Part shown: positions 12,401 to 24,400 of the stretch, piece by piece
Layout: each line of letters starts with the position of its first letter
Position numbering within the stretch: position 1 is the stretch's first letter
The notes under the pieces: generated by a model
What the model was told of the DNA's origin: nothing
Database searches by the model: none
What the model saw: the letters and a program-made list of their open reading frames with translations, nothing else
Assembly: GCA_027574665.1 (NCBI GenBank)
Contig: CM050648.1
Span: 47,583,200 to 47,647,199, forward strand
Direction: 5' to 3'
DNA: 64,000 nucleotides
Source of the DNA: Rhynochetos jubatus
Lineage: Eukaryota > Chordata > Aves > Eurypygiformes > Rhynochetidae
Translations under genes and position numbers: made by a program

Positions 12401-15400
12401 GTCCCCAGGGCTCAGTACCGGGGCCAGTTTTGTTTGATATCTTTATCATTGATCTGGATGAAGAGATCGAGTGCTCCCTCAGTAAGTTTGCAGATGACAC
12501 CAAGTTGTGTGGGAGTGTTGATGATCTTGATGATAGGAATGCTCTACAGATGGACATGGACAGTCTGGATCGATGGGCTGAGGCCAACTGTGTGAGGTTC
12601 AACAAGGTCAAGTGCCGGGTCCTGCACTTGGGTCACACCAACCCCATGTAACACTACAGGCTTGGGGACGAGTGGCTGGAAAGTTGCCTGGCGGAAAAGG
12701 ACCTGGGGGTGTTGTTAGACAGCCAGCTGAATATGGGCCAGCAATGTGCCCAGGTGGCCAAGAAGGCCAATGGCATCCTGGCCTGCATCAGGAACAGTGT
12801 GGCCAGCAGGACTAGGGAAGGGATTGTGCCCTTGTACTGGGCACTGGTGAGCCCACATCTCGAATCCTGTGTTCAGTTTTGGGCCCCTCGCTACAAGAAA
12901 GACATTGAGGAGCTGGAGCATGTCCAGACAAGGGCAGCAGAGCTGGGGAAGGGTCTAGAGCACAAGTGCTGTGAGGAATGACTGATGGAACTGGGGTTGT
13001 TTAGCCTGGAGGAGGCTGAGGGAAGATCTGATTGCTTCCTACAATTGCCTGAAAGGAGGTTGCAGAGAGGTGTTGGTCTCTTCTCCCAAGTGACAAGTGA
13101 TAGGACAAGAGGAAATGGCCTCAAGTTGTGCCAAGGGAAGTTTAGACTGGATATTAGGAAAAATTTATTCACTGAATGGTTTATCAGCCATTGGAATGGA
13201 TTGCTCAAGGAGGTGATTAATTCACCCTCCGTGGAGGTATTTGATAGACATGTGGATGAGGTGCTTAGGGACAAGGTTTAGCAGTGGTATTAGCAGTGTA
13301 GGATTAATGGTTGGACTTGATGATCTTAAAGGTCTTTTCCAACCTAAACGATTCTAGGTGCTATTCTTCCTTATGGGAAGCAGACCCTGGAAATTGGGAA
13401 GAGCTGAACTTTTCACCACTGACTTATGAAAGAAAATTTCCTTACTCTGACCTCAGGATTGATTTATACTGAAACTGGTGTCTTGAAAAGACCCTTTATT
13501 CACTAGCTGGAATGCTAAATAAAAATTTAGATTTCAAAAAGATTTGAAAGCCTTGGCAGGTATTTCAAAATAAATGTGGTTTGCAGAAGTGGATCTGCTC
13601 AAAGGCTTAAACCTCAGATCCTTTATTCATATTGGAAGTCCTACTAGCATAAGACTGATTAGCTATAGACAGAGGATTGGAAGGGTTCAATTGTAGCTGA
13701 GAAACAAAAGTGCTCCTTGAATCAGAAGACATGAAGTTCTGAAAGATAGCTTTATGACAGCACACAGAAAATTTTAGGATCTGCTTACCAGAGGGTTCAC
13801 CAAAATCACCTCCTGCAGCTGTTGTTGGGGCAAGAATGTGTGAGACATCCTGGAAAACAACATTTTGATTCCTTGAATTATGAGTTTGAAATTCCCATAT
13901 GAAGACCAAGACTTTGTGAATCATATTAGGGCATTACCAGTCTAACTACTAATTATCTTCTCCATAAAAAAAATAACCACACCAAAAAACAAACCCCCAA
14001 ACAAACAAATCGCCAAAAACCAGACTCCAAGTTTCTTTCATTGTCAAGGTAAAAGGCAATCAGTGAAGATGGTTTGTGTTAGCTTGTCCTACTTTGCACT
14101 GAAAAAGCTTGCTGGTTATTGTGTTTCAGCTGAGAGAATGGTAACACCGAACTGTTGGGCCAAGCTAACGAAACGCAAAACACATGAACTCCAGCTGCAA
14201 TGGGAATTGTTGACAATGCCGGGCTTCTTTTAGAAGATGACACAATGATACCGTCTTTTTCATACTGCTAGTAAAATGCAGTCTTTTCTGTAAATATGAG
14301 TTACTGTGTGTTTTAGAAACATGGGATGTACTGACCCTGTCTTCGGGCTGTGCACCTTCTATTCCCCATGGATGAATTGCTCCTTCTGTGCATTCAGGCA
14401 CAGGTTCAAATCCAGTTCCAACTCCACCTGCAGCACCAGGTCCACAGCCACAACAGTCACTCATTGACATCAAAATCGGAATCACTTAACAGGAAAGAAG
14501 AAGAAAACAGGGATTTAGGACATCTCTTCCTCACAGGAATAGCTGCTTTTCCCAGAGGGCAGGTGCTCAAGAACTTTTGAAATATGTCTTTTAAAATGTT
14601 TCAAACCAAGCAGACTGCAAGTCTGGCTTTCTGAATCATTAGCTGCTTTTGGAAATGTATGTATTTGGAAATTCAGAATAATTTGTACCTTTAGTTAGAG
14701 CAGAATAAAGTGGGAGTGGATTAGGGCTGTTACTCCAAATTTATGCGTATACAACTGGGAACAGGCTTTGATCTGTCTCAGCTGAATGTATATAAATTGC
14801 ATATGAAAATTAAACAAACAGAACCAGTCTTGCTGCTCATAGCATTCAGTGACATTCATTCTTGATATGTAAGCATAAATTTGTCTCTTCGGATATTGTA
14901 ATTGAACAGAAATACACATTAGTAATAATAGACATAGGAGAATCAAGAGGGATATATTCAACTGGCTACAGTGATCTTTGGCTAAGGCTCCGGTTGCATT
15001 TTTCACATCACATACACACTGTCCTTGATTTGAAAAAACAGTAGGGACAAACCCCAACCCCCAGTTTTAACAAACGATTACGTAGAGTGAGTCAGGTTTC
15101 TCAGTGTGCTGTATTATGCTTAGTTGTTTCAAGAAGTCAGTGTAGAAAACCATTGAATGCTTCTAAACACCAACATCGAAAACATTGCTCATTTTAGAAA
15201 GGCACTGCAATATTAATTCTGGCCGTCCTTAGGTTCTTAACCTAGATGGCTAAGTTAGTAACTTCATATCACTGTAGAGGGAGTGAAGAGAGACAGTTGC
15301 CTGCACCAGGCTAAGCAGAGCATCTAAACTCTGTTGAATGTTAAAGTGAACTCAAGAGAAAAGGGGGGAAGGGCTGTACAGTGTACAAAGTGCTCCCTCA

Positions 15401-18400
15401 CACTGCACGACCAAGGACATATATACTCCAGACAACCTACTAGGGGAGGAGAATTCCAAAGACACAAGAGAGTCTGTCCTGCAACATTAACCACCTGGAA
15501 CTACAAAGATAAGAGTCTTTTGCAGCTTCAAAATTTTGTGTTTGTTGATTCCTACTAACCAAAGATCAAACCCCAAAACAACCTCCCCCTCAAAAAAAAT
15601 CAGGGGAAAAGTCAATTTCCTCTGGTTTTCTAGTTAGTATTTCTGCACTGGGAAATTTTAGATGTTGATTGCTTCATGCCCAGGCCATGAAAGAAAGACA
15701 ATCACATCTGACTGTGGTGAGGTGGTCTGAGAAGTAATTGCTTGCATATAGTCTAACTTGAGTCATTCTTATCCCTGAAACTCATATCTCTTAAAAAATG
15801 CTAGGACATATGAACGAATGAACCATTTTGATTCTGATATAATGAATGCTATTTTTTTTAATAGATGTACTCTTTGAAAGCAATGGCCAACAGGTTCAAA
15901 ATTTCAGATGATTAGATTTATTATTGTACTACTGAAATCTGGCTTTGAGTTCAAAGGAAGCTTGTTCTTTATATCTTTTCATACCCAGCTTGGAGCTGAT
16001 ACTTGTCCATTTCTTTTAGCAGTGCAATGGAAGTATGAATTGCAAAGTGTAAGTTGTAAGTGATGGGGGCAGTTTTTGCCCAAAATCTTCTGAACGTTCA
16101 ACTAAATATTTTTACCCTGTGTGATGATCTGAGAATCGGGTAACATCTTAGGAAAAAAACCTTAAGTCTTAGGAATGAAATAGTTATTTCTGAATGAAAT
16201 ACGTAGAATATAAAATATATAGAAATTCTTACAAGTTAAAAGGCAATTTTTTCTCTGTCAAAAGGCTCATGGGTGCCAAAATATTAATAACCAACGAGAA
16301 AAGTCACCTTATTTTAGAATAATTAAAAAAATACACTTATTAGAAAATGGATAAAATGATTTTCTTAATTTTATACTTACAAACAAATATTAATCCACCA
16401 AGAAACATCAGGCCAATGGCAGTACTGCTAAGCGTGGTAGAAGATGGGAAAACTCTGCCGTAATTTCCATTTCCATTATAAGCATCATCAGTGGCTACGG
16501 TAAATCCTTCATAACCTTCACTGTATCCACCAGTGTAATCCTCCCAGTTTGTGTGGTCCTCAATTTCTCCTTCTCCAGGTCTAAACTCACCATTACCACC
16601 ACCATCTTCTGTTCCTCCTCCACCTTCCTGGCCTTCTCCACCACCACCAACCCCACCAGCACCACCAGCACCACCAGCACCACCACCACCAGCACCACCA
16701 CCAGCACTACTGCCACCACCACCAATGATGATTATTTTTGTGGCCCCACTGGTGCAGTAATTGCGACTATCACACTGACAAGCTTGCACCGGAATTACAT
16801 GTGGTTTTAGGCAGCGTCGACCTTGGCTGTCTCTCACACCGATATAGATCCTATAAATGTAAAAGTCCATGTTCTGACTCACTAGTTCTGCAGAGGAAGC
16901 TTTGGGGGAAAACAAAAACAAACAATCAAAAAAGAAAAATATTTAGCTTAAGGTATTGAGTATAAATACTGTACAAATCTGTAATTTTTGTGAGTAATGT
17001 TCATAGAACAGAATGAAGACCAAGTGTTCCATTCTAAGATCTTCAGTTACTTATGCATCTACAGTTACTTACGCATCTACAGTTACTTACTCAAAGCTAA
17101 AACTTATGATGTTCATCTACGCTAGTTTTTTCTTTTGGAAGACCTGAGCCAGATCAGTCTAGTCATTACTTTTTAACGTGAGAAATATAAAAGGGGCAAA
17201 TGCACTTTTTTATAGCTACTGCTGCTTTTCCTAATTTCTATTCGCAAAATGGTGAACATAAAAATTACAGGGTTGTTTTTGTTTGGTTTTTTTTTTTTTT
17301 CCTCTCACAAGGAATTTACATGTGTTCTTCAAAAGTTTTTTCAGTAGTTTAAAATATTTGAAGTTATACATTTGCATCTGTTTAGGACAAATAGGAGACA
17401 CAAGAATATTTGTACTTTGATATTTACCATTTAATATAGTCTTCTATGCATACAGTAAGTTATGGACATTCTATTATTAGTAATATATGAGATTTGATTA
17501 ATTCATTATTTTGTCGTGTCCTGTTGAAGGAAACTAGAAAAGCTCCACTGGACATAGACTAGAACATTCTTCTTAGAAGTACAAGCAAGTACAATTTGTA
17601 CAATAAACAGCAAAAGCTGTAATCATTTGCCATTTTCATATGCCTTTCATAAAAGTAAAGCTCTTCCAATTAATAACTTCATACTCTGCTAAATAAATTT
17701 GAGAATTTTGTAATATTCTTAGAATCTTTTAGATAATATAGAAATTAAAGGGTATCAAATTACTCTTTTGAGTTACTTCATTAAGTTTAGACCAATGAGG
17801 TGCTTATCATAGTTACACTCAAGTAAAATACAGTTTTGCTGCTCTATTTTTATCAGTATATTTTTAGTTTCCTTTAAAATGATCACTAAATGAAACACAT
17901 GTAATGATTCTGATTCTAGTTGTAATATGATTTATATATATATACACATATATATGTGCAAATCCAAAGCAACTTCTTGGATTCATATGAGCATAAAATC
18001 ATGTTTAAGTGAGATTAGAATAGATTCTAATAGCTGTTTTGTTATGAAAAGGTCATGCTAATCCATTATCTTAGATAAGAGCATATTACTATTGTATATT
18101 CTGTTACAAGATGTAGGTTAATTTACCATTTATCGATCTGATAATCCATGTAGTTTGAGGTTCACCATGTATGCTGAATGTAAAGGGGGTAGCATATGTA
18201 CCACTAGTATCCTTTGCTGTGATAATCACTGATGGAGAATGCATACATACTTTCCTTAAATTGGTATTAATAGTTGGGCAATTGTCATTGATGTCTTCTA
18301 TCGAAAGCACAATGGTGCCAGTAGCAGTGTATCGAGGAACCCCTGTAAAAAGAAGGTATTTATGGTCAGGAGGAGTATTGATACTATAAATAATGCAGTT

Positions 18401-21400
18401 CAGGTGGGAAAACTAGAAACAGGAAAAAGCAGTGAGGGAAATTGGGAACAAAGAAAGAGTTTTGTTTCAGAAAGCTTAATCTGTTTTCTTACCTCTGGTG
18501 ATAGCCAGAACCTCTGCACTGTACTGCCCATTGATTATGTGGATTGATTCTCGGTCAATAACTTTGTTCAGTGTGATTTCACCAGTGTTTCCGTTGATTT
18601 TCAACCAGGCACCTGGATCACGTCCCATACTATATCTGTATTTGGTGACGTAAAAATACTCAGCATTATGTTACGAATATATGTATTGCGTATTCATTTT
18701 GCAAATAAAATTTGCAAATGTGAAAAAATTTGTTTATTTTCTGACTTTAGAATGAGCTGGTAGTGACCTCTTCTATTCTCATTGTATAATATTGCTTATT
18801 ACTAGGATATTCTGCTTGCGTTTTTAGAGATGCTAACAAATTCCCTATTTGTAGCAAACATTTAAAGAAAAAAAATTCTTAGGCTGGGTTAGAAAAAAAA
18901 ATCTATTCTAATTTATTTAAGTTACAGCCTGTTAGAAAATTGATATTTTCTTTGTCTTGTGTTCAAGGCTAAGGAAAGTAGGTCAGGAAGCAAAAGCAAT
19001 CATCACATAAAAACAGGCTGAAGAATATACCATTCAATTGCTATTATTCTATTGTTAATCTACTAATATTTTTAAGGTTTTTTTTTTTTTATTATTATTT
19101 TTAGCACCCTATAAATACCTATTCATCATCCCATTGAAATCTCAGTTAAAAAATTATTCCATCCAGGGAGTTAAGCTTACACAACATTGGCTGCCTGAAG
19201 TCCAGTGTCCTCATCGATGGCTGTGTATGTTCCTAAAACATAATTCACTCTTGTGCTTTTTGATACAGAAACCACAATTGTAGACGGAATAAATCCTGGT
19301 GGTTCGGCCACATTTTGTACTGTTACTGTGAGGGGTGTTCCAGCTACTTGGTAGGTATGTGCAATAGAGTTGTGGAAGGCAGCTACATTCCTGACACCAA
19401 TCATCAGTGCGTGATGTTGAAGATGTTCATAATTCAGTTCCTAAAAGATAGTCCACAGAGAACTAGATAATAAATAAACATTCCTTTAAATTTATTTAAG
19501 TATTTTCTATTTTAAATTGTTGAGTGACAGTGTTTTTATTGCTCTTTTAATTTTGTTAATGATTAATTAAAACTATTGTAATATGATTATTTCAACAGTT
19601 GAATCACAATATTTATCCATACCTTAATTACTCTAAGGATTCCTTGATTTGTAGCTCGATCTGTAACAATTTCAAAATAGTTATCTTCATTACCGGATAT
19701 AAAGAAAAACTCTGCTAACCAATTGTCTGTAAACTCTTCGTCAGCATCCAGAGCCTGTATTCGTAGCAGTTCTGAACTGAGTGAATTTTCTGAAATACTT
19801 GCTGAAAACTGCAATGACAGATAAGTGCCTATTAACCAACACTAAAATACATAATGTGCCGAAAACATAGCTGACAGCAGAGATTCTTTTAAAGGATGTC
19901 CTGCCCACAGTCTATGCCAATTACATAAAAAATCATGTGTTCTGGGTAAATTGTGATTCTGGTTGTAGATCTGAAGAGCTGTGTCACCTGAAGTATTTTC
20001 AGGGGCAGCTTAGAGGAAATGGATTTGTGCTTCTTATAAAAAAAATTATACAGTGATTGGGTTAATCTACATAATCTGGCTGTACTGCATGGGTCTGGAC
20101 ACCTGAATGACTGGATTTCTGTGAACACAGAGAAGTCAGCGTCAGGATTTCCTTCTTTGCATACAAAAATAATTATGTCTGTGTCACCAGAATTGGTGTG
20201 CAATAAATAGATTGGATTTTGAGTACGCTTCGAGGAAGCAATCCTGTTAATCCAGTGGAGCATTCAAGTGTGAAAGCGCTCTACAGGTTAGTAAGGGCTC
20301 TGTTATCAACCGGGTTTTGAACAGGGTTCAAACAGTGATGTTGGTTTTGGTACTGGAAACTTACAGAGCTTTGAGCAAGTGTTGGGAAATTGTCATTGAC
20401 ATCAATGACTTTAATGTTACAGCTACAAAGGGATGATATTCCATCTGCGGCTCCATCCCGGTCTGATGCCTTCACAACAAGGGTGTAGCTACTGTGTTGC
20501 TGTCACAGAAAGAAAAATGAGTGTGTTAGAAGGATCACCTGTACATCTTAAATGTTAAATACTCATGTCTTACTACTATTTCCTAATGCAGGAATTTGCC
20601 TTAGACATTTTATTGTAACATACAGAAAAAATAAAGTTCTCCCCTAATTTTTGTAAAACCTGCAACCTTTCTTTCCCCCCCCCCCCCCCCCCTCCCACCC
20701 CCCACACACTTTCATAACATACACACAGCACAACATCATATTATTTAACTTTGGAAAGGGAAAATGTTACCTCTCTGTCAAGAAAATTTGCAAGATGGAG
20801 TTCTCCAGTATATTTATTCATAATGAACATGGGTGGACCTGAAGGGTCCTGACTCTCTATCTTGAAGGCAATTTTAGAATTCAAGTGATTAGGTTCATCT
20901 GCATCTGATGCAATTATTTTCATCACCAGTGTGTCTAAAAATAAAAAAATAATAATTTAAACAACAAATCAGACAATCTCTTGTGTTTTTTCCTCAAGAA
21001 AATGCTAAATATTGGTGTATAAAAATGATAGAATGTTATCTATTCATGGATATTTACGAAGAAAACCAAATTTTAATTTTGTAGTACTGCTTCTGATTGT
21101 TAATGACTTTAGAATGCATTAAAATTTAAGGTCAGATGGAATAATGCAGATTTTCATTGAAATTCTTTAAGTCACCATAGGAACTATGCAAAAACTGTAA
21201 GTACTGAGCTTGTATTTATGCATGTAAGAAATCTCCACAATTTCAAATGAGACTTTCTAGAAATAGAAAATGAGCATTAGGCACCATTGCCTCGCTGCTA
21301 TTTCGTAGAATCATAGAATCAGAGAGCCATAGAAGCATGGACTGGTTTGGGTTGGAAGGGACCTTAAAGACCATTCAGTTCCAATACCCTGCCATGGGCA

Positions 21401-24400
21401 GGGACGTCCTCCACTAGACCAGGTTGCTCAAAGCCTCATCCAGCCTGGCCTTGAACACTTCCAGGGATGGGGCATCCACAGCTTCTCTGGGCAACCTGTT
21501 CCAGTGCTTCACCATCCTCTCCGGGAAGAATTTCTTCCTTATATGTATTTGCATGTATAATGTTGATTGCTGTACTTTTAGTAAAAAGAACAATTTTAGT
21601 GGTTTAAGTAAGGGTTTATTTAGTAATATTGTACTGCAATACTCAGGCTACAAATACAAATATTCAAAGTAGAAAAAATGGGAAAAAATATTTTATATAC
21701 ACTCAAAATAAGTGTAGGTGCAATGTTAATTTTTTTAATGAGAAGGAATGAAATGATTTCTTTTAACTTTTTACATCTGAAAGAATTTGCATGTTGGTAT
21801 GGTTAGAAACTGGAACATTCAGGGTTCATGTATGGCAGAAAAGGGGCAAGGATGCATCACTGCTTAATTTTAGGCAATGAGCTCAGGCGCCGTCTCAAAT
21901 ACTTGGAGAAGCATCTGCCACTCCTTCCTCTGCAGTAGCCCTGGCCAATATGTGTCATTGCGTAAGAAAATGTAGAATGAGCACCATAGATTTATATTAG
22001 CTGTATTCTGGGAGCTTCACTAACTATACTGTAGTAAACTTGACATACTTACTGTCCATACTGCTTTCTTCAACAGATCCTGTAAATACAGGTTGTTGAA
22101 ATACAGGAGCGTTATCATTTATATCCAGAACTTTTACTCGAAGTTCAAGAGGTGATTCCAAATCTAGACCCGTCACTGAGTGCTTAGCATAGCAATGTAT
22201 CTAGATAAAGAGATTTACTTGTTTTAAAACCAAAAGTGAAGTATGAAAAGTAACAATCCAAAACAACTGAATTTGTCTCCTTCTTCTCTCCCTGCCCCAC
22301 CCTGGATCCATCACTATAAAGGCCAAAGGAAAAGGGAGTACTTACAACAAATACTGGTGTTATTTCCCTATCCACTATTGATGTTATATTAATTTCTCCT
22401 GTTCTTGGGTTAATGACAAATATTCCATAGGGGGCACGATCGATTCCAACTCCAGAGATGCTGTATGTGATTGGATGGTTTTCTTCACAATCTGATCGGA
22501 TCTACAATAATAGATAACAATAATTGATGCCAGTTTACTGAGGACAACTGAAGAACCTTTTTCCTATTAATAGTTCCTGTAAAAATTTCTATAGAATTTC
22601 AGTTTCTCCACCACTTATCACAAGGTTCAAATGACAGAACCAATAGAAGACTCTTCTACAAAACAGTCAGCCTGGAGATCTATTTCCCCTTAAGTGCTGG
22701 ACAGCTTTTCTATTTCTCTTAAATCTGGCAGGGAAGTGGAGAGAGAAACTTCCAAGAGTATCACACTGGGGCCGGACCTCAGTAGGTGTACGGTCATGGT
22801 GAGAGGACAGGAAGACATCATCTTTGCGCTGCAGCCAGCAGAAGTCATGCACTATCCGTCAAAGGGATAAGGGGTTTCTCAGAGTGAGAGAGAAAAGAAA
22901 ATTATCGCGGTCTGGTACACAGATGCTGAACACAACGAGACTGTGGAGGAGCTGTCCAGGAAGTAGACTGATGGCAATGTCCTAGAAAGCCTTTGGTCAA
23001 TCCTCAGCAGCTGTGTCGGTTTGCCTTATGAGACTGTCTCAGCAGAGCTGGGAATATATTGATTCATCTTTCTTTTATTCTGCATTCCTTGCTTTGACTA
23101 CTCCAAGCAAACACACTTACAAATTTATCCACTTTTATCAGCCTTTCTTCAGAAAATCTTCCTTGTCAATGAACATTTTTGGTTTTCTTTCTACTTACTT
23201 TGGCAATTGGATTCCTCTTAGTATTATCCTCTCCTTCTCTACAAGCTGCAGCAAATTTGATCCATTCACGTTTTTGTCTTCTGAAGGTTTTCCATCTTGC
23301 CATTCCATTTTCATCCCATTCTTTTACCTTAGACAGAGAGTTCCAATATTATATGACCATTAACTTCTATCCATTTTGAAGTAATACAGACATTTAGAAT
23401 TTCCAAAATAAGAAGAAAATAAATTTTATAGATCATGTGCTTTTTTATATGCCTACAAATCCCAAATTCTGAGTGTACATGTTTACTTAAAAATTAGTCC
23501 TGTGTATGAGATACTCATTTAAGTTCAGTACAACTTCTCTTGAGAGTGTGAGCAGGTTATTACCTGTAACTGTTTGATGCTTAAATATGTTTTCAATCTT
23601 CAAGTTCATCAATGTCTTAGTTAAGTATTTTCCATTTCATTTTTGCATTGGTTACATTTAATTTGACCAGAAAATATGTTTCTAAAGAAATATATGTATT
23701 ACCTCTACATGAAATCCTGTGCTTAAATCCAAGAGTACCTGCAAGAACAATAAGAAGATTGGCATATAAAAATGCAGGGCAAAATGCAGTAAGCAAAACC
23801 CAACTGCCATGCACTGCTATACTGCTGGGCTGGAGCAGTACTTTTTCTTAAATCTATTGCAATAGCCTATCTAGGCAGTAGCTACAGAATTTCCACAAAT
23901 GACTGTGCAATCCATTTTATTTTTTTCTATATCCATCATTTGGATTCCTTGACAGTTAACACCTTCAAAATTAATTCTGTCTCTCAAGTTATACCTACAT
24001 CAAAATACAGCTTTTATACAGATTTTTAGGTTGTAATACCTTGGCTGAACAGAGAAGTACTTTCAAGAGTTGTTATTTAAAACTGTGTCAAGGAAACTAG
24101 AGAAGGAGTATTTATTTATTCTAAAGAATTTATTATTTTTTTTTTTCTTATTTAGAAAGTCCACAGTAGACCTGGAATACTTAACTATGTACTTCAACCA
24201 AAAAAGAATGAAGATGTTTTCCTGAAACATCCCACTGAGGTTGAAGAGTTTCAATGAAAAATGGAAAGCCAACTGCAGTCATCAGGCAGATTTCCCTTGA
24301 GTGCAGTGTGCTTTGATCTGAGGTCTAACTATGCAACCAAAGTCATGAGTAAATAAAGGTGGCAGGATCAGACACAATATATAATTAATTTTAAAAGAAA

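Noticed and set aside
12181..12651. 156-residue ORF with reverse transcriptase motifs as a host gene
   Set aside because: It is part of a truncated CR1 LINE; frames shift and stop downstream.
16551..16810. Proline-rich and threonine-rich plus-strand ORFs
   Set aside because: They are antisense shadows of the Gly-rich desmoglein exon 12.
19889..20263. 124-residue minus-strand ORF in intron 7
   Set aside because: No cadherin content; exons 7 and 8 join in phase without it.
22667..22852. Minus-strand ORF in intron 3 as an extra desmoglein exon
   Set aside because: Exons 3 and 4 already join in phase at the conserved NPIAK/IRSD position; there is no cadherin similarity.
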